A program made the translations under genes and the position numbers. DNA of 64,000 bases, taken from Variovorax sp. Root318D1 (GTDB lineage: Bacteria > Pseudomonadota > Gammaproteobacteria > Burkholderiales > Burkholderiaceae_C). Each line of letters starts with the position of its first letter. Position 1 is the stretch's first letter. Shown in pieces: positions 26,240 through 34,912 of the stretch. A model generated the notes under the pieces. That model made no database searches and was not told the DNA's origin. It saw only the letters and a program-made list of their open reading frames with translations. The DNA is taken from positions 187,384 to 251,383 of the forward strand of contig NZ_LMCQ01000020.1 of NCBI RefSeq assembly GCF_001424835.1, in the 5' to 3' direction.

Positions 26240-27490
26240 TCAGAAAAGCGAAGCCGTGGTCGAGGCCGCCTCCGCGGACCCACGCGAGGCCGTTCCGCCG
26301 CCGGCCGCTGCCAGCGCTTCGGGGCTTCCCGCCTTTGCGAGCGCACCCACGCGCACGCCCAGCAGACGAAGCGGCCGCTCCAGCGGCACGCGCTTCAGGC
26401 ACAGCCCGCCGATCTGGCGAATAGTCTTGCCGTCGGCGGTGAAGCGGTCGATGGTCTGGTCGCGCGTGGCAATCTTGAAGTCGTCGTAGCGCAGCTTGAT
26501 GCCGATGGTCTTGCCGACGTAGCCCTTGCGCTGCAGGTCTTCGGCCAGCTTCTCGCACAGGTGGGTGAAGATGGCGCCGAGCTCGGCGCGGTCGCGCACG
26601 GCATGCAGGTCGCGGTCGAAGGTGGTCTCGCGGCTCATCGATACGGGCTCGCTTTCGGTCACCACCGGCCGGTCGTCGCGGCCCCAGGCCACCTCGTGCA
26701 TCCACGCGCCCGTGGACTTGCCGAAATTCTGGATCAGCCAGTCGCGGTCGCGTGCCGCGAGCTCGCCCACCGTCTCGATGCCGAAGCGCTTGAGCTTCTC
26801 GTCGGCCTTGGGCCCGATGCCGTTCACCTTGCGGCAGGGCAGCGGCCAGATGCGCGTCTGCAGGTCGTCCTCGTAGACCACCGAGATGCCGTTGGGCTTG
26901 TTGAACTCGCTCGCCATCTTGGCGATGAGCTTGTTGGGCGCCACGCCGATCGAGCAGGTAAGGCCGGTGGCGTCGAAGATGGCCTTCTGGATCAGCCGCG
27001 CCAGCGAGCGCCCGCCTTCGCGCTGGCCGCCCGGCACGTCGGTGAAGTCGATGTACACCTCGTCCACGCCGCGGTCTTCCATCAGCGGCGCGATCTCCCT
27101 GATCATCTGCTTGAAGGCGCGCGAATACTTGCGGATCTCGTCGAAATCCACCGGCAGGATGATGGCCTGCGGGCACAGCTTGGCGGCCTTCATGAGCCCC
27201 ATGGCCGAGCCCACGCCGAACTGGCGCGCCGGGTAGGTGGCGGTCGTGATCACGCCGCGGCCTGCGTAGTCTCGGAGGCGCGGGAAGGCGTCGATCGGAA
27301 TGTCGGCCAGCGTGCCGCCTTCGGGTACGTGGCGGATCGCCTCGTCCACGCTGCGCCGCCCGCCGCCAATCACCACCGGCAAGCCCTTGAGTTGCGGATA
27401 GCGAAGCAGCTCGACCGACGCGAAGAAGGCGTCCATGTCGAGGTGCGCGATGCGGCGGATCGGGGGGTTGGTCACGGGCTGGGAACTCAC
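26240..27490 (-). CDS. dinB: DNA polymerase IV (Y-family, DinB)
   Basis: About 416 residues. The palm begins IAHLDMDAFFASVE, with the second acidic site in DEVYIDFTDV and the fingers region SIGVAPNKLIAKMAS. A helix-hairpin-helix segment (VNGIGPKADEKLKRFGI) and a little-finger domain follow. It performs error-prone synthesis past lesions. The GTG at 27490 places the start 15 residues before the catalytic domain; a second GTG five codons later is also possible. No LexA box was confidently identified upstream. The DUF2459 gene follows ten bases after the stop. Confidence 0.93.
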   Translation of the reverse strand: MSSQPVTNPPIRRIAHLDMDAFFASVELLRYPQLKGLPVVIGGGRRSVDEAIRHVPEGGTLADIPIDAFPRLRDYAGRGVITTATYPARQFGVGSAMGLMKAAKLCPQAIILPVDFDEIRKYSRAFKQMIREIAPLMEDRGVDEVYIDFTDVPGGQREGGRSLARLIQKAIFDATGLTCSIGVAPNKLIAKMASEFNKPNGISVVYEDDLQTRIWPLPCRKVNGIGPKADEKLKRFGIETVGELAARDRDWLIQNFGKSTGAWMHEVAWGRDDRPVVTESEPVSMSRETTFDRDLHAVRDRAELGAIFTHLCEKLAEDLQRKGYVGKTIGIKLRYDDFKIATRDQTIDRFTADGKTIRQIGGLCLKRVPLERPLRLLGVRVGALAKAGSPEALAAAGGGTASRGSAEAASTTASLF

Positions 27491-27612
27491 GGCTGCGATT
27501 GTCTCGCGGCCGGGCCGTCTCTGCCGCACGGCGCACGCATGCCAGAATGCGGCGGACTGCGGTTTTTGACCGTCCGATGGCAACTGCGACATGGGAAGGA
27601 AGGGGATCTGGC

Positions 27613-28458
27613 ATGGATGACGAAGTCGAGGGATTGAGCATCGCGCTGACGCCGGTGCAGATGGCGGCGGTGCTGGGCGGGCAGGACGTGCCCGAATCCG
27701 CAAGCCTGAGCAACCGGCTCTGGGGGACCGTCGGGCTGGTGGGCGGGGTGGTGGAACTGGTCGGCGCCGGCGTGCTCTGCCTGACGCCCGAGCCCACCAT
27801 GGTGACCAAAGCCGGCTGCGTGGTGCTGGGCGTGCACGGCTACGACACCTTGGCAACCTCGAGCCGCCAGGTCTGGACCGGCACCCCGCAGCGCACGGCT
27901 ACCGCCGTCACTGCCAGCTCGGCGGCCGAGGCGCTGGGCGCCTCGCGCGAAACGGCCGACGGCATCGGGCTTGCGGTGGATGTGGCGGTGCCATTGGTCG
28001 TGGCTTCCGGGCTGGTCGCCGCGCGCGTGATCGCGGTGCGCGCCAACAGGTTTCGCCTGGAGCCAGTCAACCTGCGGCTGCATGAAGGACCGCCAGGCAC
28101 AAAAATCGGCGGCCACGCGATTCGGGAACATGTTGGCAAGACCGAGGCGGAACTTTTCCAGCGGTTGGTGAACAAGCCGTCGCTGCCCAAAGTGTCGTCG
28201 TTTCACAACCTCGACGTCGCAGAGCGCGCCATCAGCGCCACGGTTCGCGCCAACGCCAGAGCCATCAGGGCGTGGTCGCGCTCGGCCGCCGTGGGCTCCA
28301 AGCCCATGGCGTTCAACCACGACGTGGGCAGCGTGGTGGGCATCGGCGTGCAGCGGGGCAGCACCACCGTCAGCCAGCTGACCAACGTGCGCGTGATCCT
28401 GAACATGAAGAGCTACAACGGGATGCCGTACTACATCCTCACGGCGCACCCCTTCTGA
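27613..28458 (+). CDS. polymorphic toxin with C-terminal RNase A-like (CdiA-CT type) domain
   Basis: A 281-residue protein with a strong ribosome site (GGAAGGAAGGGG upstream of ATG). Residues 1 to 145 form an Ala/Gly-rich part with two hydrophobic stretches (about 36-58 and 118-140). Residues 155 to 281 match the bacterial RNase A-like toxin domain first defined in contact-dependent inhibition: KIGGHAIREHVGKTEAEL with histidine 168, then a helical FHNLDVAERAIS part, and the final strand YYILTAHPF. It probably cleaves RNA in a target cell. There is no two-partner secretion domain, no RHS repeat and no PAAR domain, so delivery is unknown; type VI secretion is possible. The immunity gene follows 19 bases downstream. 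Confidence 0.8.
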   Translation: MDDEVEGLSIALTPVQMAAVLGGQDVPESASLSNRLWGTVGLVGGVVELVGAGVLCLTPEPTMVTKAGCVVLGVHGYDTLATSSRQVWTGTPQRTATAVTASSAAEALGASRETADGIGLAVDVAVPLVVASGLVAARVIAVRANRFRLEPVNLRLHEGPPGTKIGGHAIREHVGKTEAELFQRLVNKPSLPKVSSFHNLDVAERAISATVRANARAIRAWSRSAAVGSKPMAFNHDVGSVVGIGVQRGSTTVSQLTNVRVILNMKSYNGMPYYILTAHPF

Positions 28459-28477
28459 AACCAGCAGCCGAATCGCC

Positions 28478-28756
28478 ATGAAGCGCTACGAACTCATCGA
28501 GAACCTCACCGAGGTTTACTTCGGCCAAGATTACGATTATTTCGGCGAGACCGGTGCCGAAGTCATGGCCGAATACCGGAAGGCCTGCACGCCCGCTGAA
28601 CTCGAGGCGCTGCGCGTCGAGATCGTCGATTTCATGCGATTGCACCCAGACCTGGAAACCGACTTCCCGCGCTGGTTCGAGCGCCCCGCCCAGCCGGAAG
28701 ACTTCGGATCCACCATCCGCGAGTTCCTCGACAGCGTGCTGGCCGCACTGAAGTAG
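28478..28756 (+). CDS. CdiI-type immunity protein
   Basis: A 92-residue acidic, helical protein starting MKRYELIENLTEVYFGQDYDY, the opening of the contact-dependent growth inhibition immunity family (CdiI_2) that pairs with RNase A-like toxins. It should bind and block the toxin encoded directly upstream. The close spacing and shared strand fit a toxin-immunity pair. The acidic character (many Asp and Glu) fits binding to a basic nuclease domain. Confidence 0.8.
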   Translation: MKRYELIENLTEVYFGQDYDYFGETGAEVMAEYRKACTPAELEALRVEIVDFMRLHPDLETDFPRWFERPAQPEDFGSTIREFLDSVLAALK

Positions 28757-28800
28757 CGAGCGTCCCATCCGATGGCGTCAGTGCGCGGCGCGGGCAAGTT

Positions 28801-29439
28801 TCAGCGCTGATCGAATGGCCCGGCCGATTGCACCTCGCCGCCAAGCCACACGTCCGGTCCAAGTTCTTTCGCAAGGTAGGCCATGAGCTTCGCGGTGCGC
28901 TCGCGCAGCGGGGCAATGCGAGCCTGCAGACCGGCTCTGGGCAGCGCAACGGCTTGGCCGGGCTCATCGTCGGAGTCGGGGTTGCTTTGCCGGATGTAGA
29001 GCGTGCCGTCGAAGGCCCAGGCCTCCACCGCCCAGCCTTGGTCCTGGTCGTCGTAGACCATGCCTTGGTCGTTTCCGGCCACGGCGGCAAGAAAGTGGTC
29101 CATGGCGGAGAAGGTGTCGTACCAGGGGAACGACAGGTGAATGTCCGCCTCATCGTTGTCGAGCCGCAGATCCATCCGGAAGTACTGGCGAACCTGGTGG
29201 AGTTTCATCGCATGTTGCCGGGCCAGTGCGGTCACCCGGCCGTAGTACGCGGCAAGCTCCGCTTGATGCCCGATCACTTCGGTGGTGCGCGCCTGCAAGC
29301 GCGAAGCGCGAGGGAATTCCGGCAGAGCGAGCGGCTCGGGCTGATGGTGCGGTGCAGGATGAAATTCGTCCCACAAACGAAACGCGATCTCGGGCTCGAG
29401 CGAGTCGATCGGCCGGGCACCGGCGAACCAGGGTTCCAC
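28801..29439 (-). CDS. hypothetical protein next to the toxin-immunity pair
   Basis: A protein of about 212 residues that I do not recognise. The GTG at 29439 is chosen because an AGAGGAG ribosome site lies eight bases upstream; earlier codons run into a different coding strand. It has no signal peptide or membrane segment. The middle is helical (TTEVIGHQAELAAYYGRV) and the second half is rich in Asp and aromatic residues (WYDTFSAMDHF, MVYDDQDQGWAVEAWAFDG). It is convergent with the immunity gene. A link to the toxin is possible but unproven. Confidence 0.6.
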   Translation of the reverse strand: MEPWFAGARPIDSLEPEIAFRLWDEFHPAPHHQPEPLALPEFPRASRLQARTTEVIGHQAELAAYYGRVTALARQHAMKLHQVRQYFRMDLRLDNDEADIHLSFPWYDTFSAMDHFLAAVAGNDQGMVYDDQDQGWAVEAWAFDGTLYIRQSNPDSDDEPGQAVALPRAGLQARIAPLRERTAKLMAYLAKELGPDVWLGGEVQSAGPFDQR

Positions 29440-29548
29440 TTGCGCGCTCCTCTGACTGGGTCGCCCACGAAAAGGCGAATCTTCTTCACGATGGGGGTCA
29501 TTGTGACAAGGCTTGCCTGTTGCGCCCGCTAGGGCCATCATCCGCGCC

Positions 29549-30112
29549 ATGCAAACCGTCGCTTCCATCCTGTGGCGCAGGCTCGATGCACCGGGCCATG
29601 ACGCCTGCCGGCTCGAGCGCAACGCTACCGCGTGGCAGCTCGACGGCTCTGCCGTGTTCCGCCTGGAGGACCACCGCATTGCGCAACTGCACTACCGCGT
29701 GCGCTGCGACCTTCACTGGCACACCCAGTGGGGTACCGTGCGTGGCTGGCTCGGCGGCAGCGCCATCGACCTGTCCATTGCCCGCGATGCGCGCGGCCAC
29801 TGGAAGCTCAACGACGAGGCAGTGGCGGACCTGTCGCATTGCGTCGACCTCGATCTGGGCTTCACGCCCGCCACCAATCTGCTGCAGCTGCGCCGGCTCA
29901 ATCTGTCGAAAGGCGAAGGCGCGGATGCGCGAGCCGCCTGGGTCGACCTGGACGGTGGCGGCGTGCTCAGCGAATTGAACCAGCGCTACGAGCGGACTGC
30001 GGACGACGCGTACGCCTACGAGGCCAAGCGCTTCGACTATGCAGCTGCGCTGCGCGTGACGCAGGACGGCTTCGTGCGCGACTACCCGGGCCTTTGGATT
30101 GCCGAAACGTAG
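29549..30112 (+). CDS. putative glycolipid-binding domain protein
   Basis: A 187-residue protein of the PF06475-like family of putative glycolipid-binding proteins. Features are VFRLEDHRIAQLHYRVRCD at the N terminus, the strand-rich VDLDLGFTPATNLLQLRRL and YERTADDAYAYEA, and a terminal YPGLWIAE. Its length fits the family. The function in bacteria is unknown. It ends three bases before the convergent alpha-hydroxy-acid dehydrogenase gene. Confidence 0.75.
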   Translation: MQTVASILWRRLDAPGHDACRLERNATAWQLDGSAVFRLEDHRIAQLHYRVRCDLHWHTQWGTVRGWLGGSAIDLSIARDARGHWKLNDEAVADLSHCVDLDLGFTPATNLLQLRRLNLSKGEGADARAAWVDLDGGGVLSELNQRYERTADDAYAYEAKRFDYAAALRVTQDGFVRDYPGLWIAET

Positions 30113-30115
30113 GGC

Positions 30116-31273
30116 TCAGAAAGTCCCCGGCAGCAGGATGCTCGAATCCACGTTCTCGATGTCGGTGCGGCCGCAGAAGGCCATCGTGACGTCGAGTTCC
30201 TTGTGGATGATCTGCAGCGCACGCGTCACGCCCGCTTGGCCGTAGGCGCCCAGGCCATACAGAAAGCTGCGGCCGATGAGCGTGCCGCGGGCGCCGAGTG
30301 CGCGGGCCTTGAGCACGTCCTGGCCGCTGCGGATGCCGCCGTCCATCCACACTTCGATCTCGCTTCCCACGGCATCGACGATGGCCGGCAGCGCGGCAAT
30401 GGAAGAGGGCGCGCCATCGAGCTGTCGCCCGCCGTGGTTGGAGACGATGAGCGCATCGGCGCCGCTGGATGCGGCAAGGCGCGCGTCTTCCACGTCCATG
30501 ATCCCTTTGAGGATCAGCTTGCCGCCCCAGCGCTTCTTGATCCATTCGACGTCGGCCCAGCTCAGTGCCGGATCGAACTGCTCGGCGGTCCACGATGACA
30601 GCGACGACAGGTCTTTCACGCCCTTGGCATGGCCCGCGATGTTGCCGAAGGTGCGGCGCTTGGTGCCCAGCATGCCCAGGCACCAGTGCGGCTTGGTCGC
30701 CAGGTTGATCATGTTGGCAATGGTCGGTTTGGGCGGCGTTGAGAGGCCGTTCTTGATGTCCTTGTGGCGCTGGCCGAGGATCTGCAGGTCGAGCGTGAGC
30801 TGCAGCGCCGACACGTTCGCGGCGCGCGCTCGCTCGATCAAGCGCTCGATGAAGTCGCGGTCCTTCATGACGTAGAGCTGAAACCAGAACGGATGCCGGC
30901 CGGTGTGCTCTGCAATGTCCTCGAGCGAGCAGATGCTCATGGTCGAGAGTGTGAACGGAACGCCGAAAGCCTTGGCCGCGCGCGCGCCCAGAATCTCGCC
31001 GTCGGCATGCTGCATGCCGGTGAGGCCGGTGGGCGCAATGGCCACGGGCATGGCCACGTCCTGGCCGATCATCGTGGAGCGCGTCGAGCGGCCTTCCATG
31101 TTCACGGCGACGCGTTGGCGCAGCTTGATCTTGTGGAAATCGCTCTCGTTGGCGCGGTAGGTGCTCTCGGTCCATGCGCCCGAATCGGCGTAGTCGTAGA
31201 ACATTCTCGGCACGCGCCGCTTGGCGACCACCCGAAGGTCTTCGATGCAGGTGATCTTGGAAAGGTCTGGCAC
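30116..31273 (-). CDS. lldD: FMN-dependent alpha-hydroxy-acid dehydrogenase (LldD-like)
   Basis: A 385-residue FMN enzyme oxidising an L-2-hydroxy acid, most likely L-lactate, to the oxo acid. The family signature SNHGGRQLDGAPSS carries the catalytic histidine and a substrate-binding arginine. The N-terminal FYDYADSGAWTE and FWFQLYVMKDRD segments are typical. It transfers electrons to the respiratory chain or oxygen. No lactate permease is nearby, so another hydroxy acid is possible. A GcvA-like LysR gene lies upstream on the same strand. Confidence 0.87.
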   Translation of the reverse strand: MPDLSKITCIEDLRVVAKRRVPRMFYDYADSGAWTESTYRANESDFHKIKLRQRVAVNMEGRSTRSTMIGQDVAMPVAIAPTGLTGMQHADGEILGARAAKAFGVPFTLSTMSICSLEDIAEHTGRHPFWFQLYVMKDRDFIERLIERARAANVSALQLTLDLQILGQRHKDIKNGLSTPPKPTIANMINLATKPHWCLGMLGTKRRTFGNIAGHAKGVKDLSSLSSWTAEQFDPALSWADVEWIKKRWGGKLILKGIMDVEDARLAASSGADALIVSNHGGRQLDGAPSSIAALPAIVDAVGSEIEVWMDGGIRSGQDVLKARALGARGTLIGRSFLYGLGAYGQAGVTRALQIIHKELDVTMAFCGRTDIENVDSSILLPGTF

Positions 31274-31415
31274 GAGGCGGTCTCCTGAAGTGTCTTCTGT
31301 CGTTTGTTGTTTGCAGAGCCGGCCATGATGGGCAGGCCCGCCGCGGCCCGAGTGTGATTCGCGCAGCCTCGGCCCAGCTGAAAATTATCCGGTCCGCGGC
31401 TGAAAAGAATTCAGT

Positions 31416-32300
31416 TCAGTCGCGCAGCGCCTGGCGCAGCCACTCGGCGAAGGTCGCGCATTCCCAGCGCTCCATGGCGCCCGGGCGCCAGCAGATGAAG
31501 TAGGCGTTGGGCGAGGGCACGCTGCGCGTCGAAAGCCGCACGAGGCGGCCGCTGTCGAGCCACGCGCTGCCGAGCTTCAGGTGCATGAGCACCACGCCGA
31601 AGTCTTCGGCCGCCGCATCGAGCGCCAGGCCCAGGTCATTGAACTGGTGGCCCGTGGCCGGCTCGGGCAGGCCGATGCCGCAGGCCTTGAACCAGGTGCG
31701 CCAGGATTCGAGCGGCGTGCGCAGCAGTTGGGCGCGCGAGATTTCGGCATCAGTGGCAAAGCCATCGAAAGGACCGTGGCGCTCCAGGTACGCCGGGCTG
31801 CACACCGGAGAGACCTCGTCGGCCAGCAGCTGGAAAAACTCCCGGTCATGAAAAGGCCCGGTGCCGAAGCGCAGCTCGATGTCGGCCTCTTCGGCCGTCA
31901 TGTTGCGCACCGGCGTGGTCACCTGCAGCATCAGCTCGATGTTGGGATAGGCATCGCGGAACACGGCCAGGCGGGGCAGCAGCATCTGGCGCGAGAAGGT
32001 AGGCGTCACGGCCACTCGAAGCCGCCGCACCTGCGATGCGGGCTCGCGGCCGGGCACCTGCTGCAGCGCTGCAATGGCTTCGCGTACGCGGGCCAGGTAG
32101 GCCACCCCATCGGCACTCAGGCTGAAGTCGCTGCCCGCGAAGAACTTGAGTTCGAGCAGCGTCTCGAGCTGGCGGATGCGATGGCTCACTGCACTGGGCG
32201 TCACGCTGAGCTCTTCCGCCGCGAGGTTCACGCTGCGCAGCCGCGCCACCGCCTCGAAGGCCTGCAGGCCCTGGGTCGAGGGGAGTCGGGTCGATGCCAT
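31416..32300 (-). CDS. LysR-family transcriptional regulator (GcvA-like)
   Basis: A 294-residue regulator. The N-terminal helix-turn-helix reads LQAFEAVARLRSVNLAAEEL with VTPSAVSHRIRQLE, as in the GcvA subgroup. The effector domain includes LRVAVTPTFSRQMLLPRL and ends in the usual way. The likely targets are the downstream alpha-hydroxy-acid dehydrogenase gene or its own promoter; this is inferred from position only. The TetR gene upstream reads the same way with about 50 bases between. Confidence 0.88.
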   Translation of the reverse strand: MASTRLPSTQGLQAFEAVARLRSVNLAAEELSVTPSAVSHRIRQLETLLELKFFAGSDFSLSADGVAYLARVREAIAALQQVPGREPASQVRRLRVAVTPTFSRQMLLPRLAVFRDAYPNIELMLQVTTPVRNMTAEEADIELRFGTGPFHDREFFQLLADEVSPVCSPAYLERHGPFDGFATDAEISRAQLLRTPLESWRTWFKACGIGLPEPATGHQFNDLGLALDAAAEDFGVVLMHLKLGSAWLDSGRLVRLSTRSVPSPNAYFICWRPGAMERWECATFAEWLRQALRD

Positions 32301-32348
32301 TGATGTTGGTGTTTGCTGGGCTGGATGTTATCGGGTTGCCCGCGTCCC

Positions 32349-32930
32349 CTACGCCGCGGCCAGCGCCGCAAGCAGGCGCCGCAGGTCGTCCACGGCCTCG
32401 CGTGCAAGGGCCATGTCGCCCATCTGCGCCTTGACGATGGCGCCGTCCACGCCAAGCGCTGCGGCTTGTGCAAGCGCCATGCGAGAAGACGGATCCCCGG
32501 GCAGCAAGCCGGCAATGACCTCCACCATCTCGCGCTTGTGTTCGCGCGCGCGCTCGGCCGCGCCTTCCACGCTGCCGGCCACCTCGGCCACCGAGTTGAT
32601 GAAGGCGCAGCCGCGAAACGCCGGGTCGGCGAACCATTCGGCCATCACGTCGGCGAGCAGCAGCAAGGCCCCGGTATCGCCCACGCGGTCATGCGCGCCG
32701 CGGCGTCCCAGTGCGTCGACGAACCATGCCATCCAGCGCGCATGGCGGTGATCGAGGAACTCGCGCACCAGGTCGTCCTTGGATGGAAAGTGCCGATAGA
32801 AGGTGACCTTGGTCACGCCAGACTCGGCAATGACGCGATCGATGCCCGTGGCGCGGATGCCGTCGGCATAGAAGAGGTCGTGCGCCGTGTGCAGGATGCG
32901 CTCGCGCGCGGGCAGTGCGGAGGTGTCCAT
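32349..32930 (-). CDS. TetR/AcrR-family transcriptional regulator
   Basis: A 193-residue repressor. The N-terminal helix-turn-helix contains [19 protein letters not shown] and [17 protein letters not shown], the classic TetR pattern; the rest is a helical ligand-binding domain. It is divergent from the DUF1348 and cynS genes. A perfect palindrome between the two start codons is its most likely operator, so it would repress both its own gene and the cyanase pair. The ligand is unknown. Confidence 0.9.
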   Translation of the reverse strand: MDTSALPARERILHTAHDLFYADGIRATGIDRVIAESGVTKVTFYRHFPSKDDLVREFLDHRHARWMAWFVDALGRRGAHDRVGDTGALLLLADVMAEWFADPAFRGCAFINSVAEVAGSVEGAAERAREHKREMVEVIAGLLPGDPSSRMALAQAAALGVDGAIVKAQMGDMALAREAVDDLRRLLAALAAA

Positions 32931-32944
32931 GGCGCTATTGTAGG

Positions 32945-32968
32945 TATGTAGACAGGTCTGTCTACATA
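32945..32968. promoter_or_regulatory. palindromic TetR operator
   Basis: A perfect inverted repeat with arms TATGTAGACAG and CTGTCTACATA (11 bp each, 2-bp spacer GT). It lies 15 bases before the tetR start and about 48 bases before the divergent DUF1348 gene. Length and symmetry fit a TetR dimer site covering both promoters. Confidence 0.8.
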
Positions 32969-33016
32969 TGGCACATTGCGCACCTTCGCCACTTCTCCAT
33001 TCAACGAAAGAACGCC

Positions 33017-33439
33017 ATGGAATCCCGCCCACCGCTGCCTCCCTTCACGCTTGAAAGCGCAACGAAGAAAGTCCAGGCCGCCGAAGACGCATGGAACACG
33101 CGCGACCCCGTTCGCGTGAGCCTGGCCTACACGCCGGATACCGAGTGGCGCAACCGCGCCGATTTCGTCAACGGCCGGGAACGGGTGGTCGAGTTCCTCA
33201 CCCGCAAGTGGGAGCGCGAGCTCGACTACCGCCTGAAGAAGCAGCTCTGGGCATTCATGGACAACCGCATTGCGGTCCGCTTCGAATACGAATGGCACGA
33301 TGCGGCCGGACAGTGGTTTCGAAGCCATGGCAACGAAAACTGGGAATTTGCGGAGAACGGATTGATGCAGCGGCGCTTTGCGAGCATCAACGACCAGCCC
33401 ATCGAGGAGTCGGAGCGCAAGTTCCGGTGGGATCGCTGA
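33017..33439 (+). CDS. NTF2-like protein (DUF1348 family)
   Basis: A 140-residue protein with the DUF1348/NTF2-like fold: [15 protein letters not shown] near the N terminus, then [12 protein letters not shown] and a C-terminal [18 protein letters not shown]. The family forms a cone-shaped pocket and is often found next to TetR repressors. The function is unknown. It is the first gene behind the palindromic operator and precedes cynS by 72 bases, so the two probably share control. Confidence 0.85.
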   Translation: MESRPPLPPFTLESATKKVQAAEDAWNTRDPVRVSLAYTPDTEWRNRADFVNGRERVVEFLTRKWERELDYRLKKQLWAFMDNRIAVRFEYEWHDAAGQWFRSHGNENWEFAENGLMQRRFASINDQPIEESERKFRWDR

Positions 33440-33511
33440 GGACCAATCAGGAACATTTGTTGCTTGCCTACTTCCACTTCGCCCATCCAATTCAATCAGG
33501 AGCCAGCCCGC

Positions 33512-33955
33512 ATGAACCGCAACGACGTCACCGAGAAGATCATCACCGTGAAGGTGTCCAAGGGCATCCAGTGGGCCGACGTGGCCAAGAAGGTGGGCCT
33601 CTCGAAAGAGTGGACCACCGCCGCATGCCTCGGCCAGATGACGCTCGACGACAAGCAGGCGAAGATCATCGGCAAGATATTCGGACTCACCGCCGAAGAG
33701 CAGAAGTGGCTCCAGGTGGTGCCCTACAAGGGCTCGCTGCCCACGCCGGTGCCGACCGATCCGCTCATCTACCGCTGGTATGAGGTGGTGAGCGTGTATG
33801 GCACCACCATCAAGGAACTGATCCACGAAGAATTCGGCGACGGCATCATGAGCGCCATCGACTTCAGCATGGACATCCAGCGCCAGGCCGACCCGAAGGG
33901 TGACCGCGTCAACGTAGTGCTCTCGGGCAAGTTCCTGCCGTACAAGACCTACTGA
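33512..33955 (+). CDS. cynS: cyanate hydratase (cyanase)
   Basis: A 147-residue enzyme that converts cyanate and bicarbonate to ammonia and carbon dioxide. The catalytic residues are visible: arginine 88 and glutamate 91 in YRWYEVVSVYG and serine 114 in GIMSAIDFSM, matching the E. coli triad with an eight-residue offset. The N terminus is a helix-turn-helix-like domain. A CAGGAG ribosome site precedes the ATG. It is regulated here by a TetR-type gene rather than the usual CynR. A CynX/NimT-type transporter lies about 1.8 kb away. Confidence 0.95.
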   Translation: MNRNDVTEKIITVKVSKGIQWADVAKKVGLSKEWTTAACLGQMTLDDKQAKIIGKIFGLTAEEQKWLQVVPYKGSLPTPVPTDPLIYRWYEVVSVYGTTIKELIHEEFGDGIMSAIDFSMDIQRQADPKGDRVNVVLSGKFLPYKTY

Positions 33956-33965
33956 CGCCGCCCCG

Positions 33966-34715
33966 TCAGAGCGCGTGCTCGGCCGGCCGCGGACGCCATG
34001 CCGGGCGGCGCGGCGCCGAGATGCTGCTGCCCTCGATGGCCCCCGCGATCGAGCGCGCCACGGCTTCAACCGGCACCGCGATGCGCCGTCGCGTGACCAT
34101 GCGCTCGAACGAACTGCACGCCGCGATGCGGTCGGCCAGTGTGCGGTCTGCCTCGCTCACGTCGGGGCGCACCACCGTCACGCGCACGCGGCCCGCATGC
34201 TCCTGCCGCAGCCCTTCCGAGATGGCGTCGACCGCGTACTGCGTGCCGCAATACACCGCTGAATTCGGCGACACGCCATGAGCCGGCACCGGCGCCACGT
34301 TGACGATGTGACCCCAGCCCTGCTCCTGCATCGTCGGCAGCACCGCCGCAATGCCCAGCAGCACGCCGCGCAGGTTCACGTCGATCATCAGTTCCCACTC
34401 GTCGACCTTGCGCGTCCACAGCGGCGAGAGCGGCATCACGCCCGCGGCGTTCACCAGCACGTCGATCCGGTCGTGCGTATCGAGTGCGAATTCGGCAAAG
34501 GCTTCCACGTCGGGGCGGTACGTCACGTCCAGCCGCTGGAAGCTCGCCGTGCCGCCAGCGGCAGTGATGTCATTGGCCAATGCCTCGAGCCGCTCAGTGC
34601 GGCGCGCACCGAGCACCACCTTGGCGCCGCGCCGCGCCAGAAGCCGCGCGGCTGCCTCGCCGATGCCACCGCTTGCGCCCGTGATGAGGACGACTTTTTC
34701 CTGGATTGCGCTCAT
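33966..34715 (-). CDS. SDR-family protein with altered catalytic site
   Basis: A 249-residue short-chain dehydrogenase fold. The cofactor motif VLITGASGGIGEAAA and the VNAAGVMPLSP segment are intact. The active site is not: where relatives have serines (NISS), this protein has NVAPVP, and the YxxxK pair reads YCGTQ with glutamine instead of lysine. Only the tyrosine remains. It may bind NAD(P)H without normal reductase activity, or use a changed mechanism. It is convergent with cynS and divergent from a secreted protein gene. Confidence 0.8.
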   Translation of the reverse strand: MSAIQEKVVLITGASGGIGEAAARLLARRGAKVVLGARRTERLEALANDITAAGGTASFQRLDVTYRPDVEAFAEFALDTHDRIDVLVNAAGVMPLSPLWTRKVDEWELMIDVNLRGVLLGIAAVLPTMQEQGWGHIVNVAPVPAHGVSPNSAVYCGTQYAVDAISEGLRQEHAGRVRVTVVRPDVSEADRTLADRIAACSSFERMVTRRRIAVPVEAVARSIAGAIEGSSISAPRRPAWRPRPAEHAL

Positions 34716-34912
34716 GAGAAACTCCTCGTGCGGGTGGATGTGAACCGTGGCGCAACGCCGCGCCGGGGCATGGAGCAAGTCTCGCGCGGATGAAGCTTGG
34801 GGCGTTATCCGGATCGCACGAGCTTCTTGCCTGATCCTGCAGACGTGGTGCCAGCGGGGACGGCCGGAATTTGGTGGCAGCTTCTTCCGCAGTGTGGCTA
34901 CCATTCCCGTCC

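Noticed and set aside
31416-33955. The LysR gene at 31416 as CynR, regulator of cyanase
   Set aside because: It is GcvA-like, separated from cynS by a tetR gene, and the palindrome before the cyanase pair fits TetR better.
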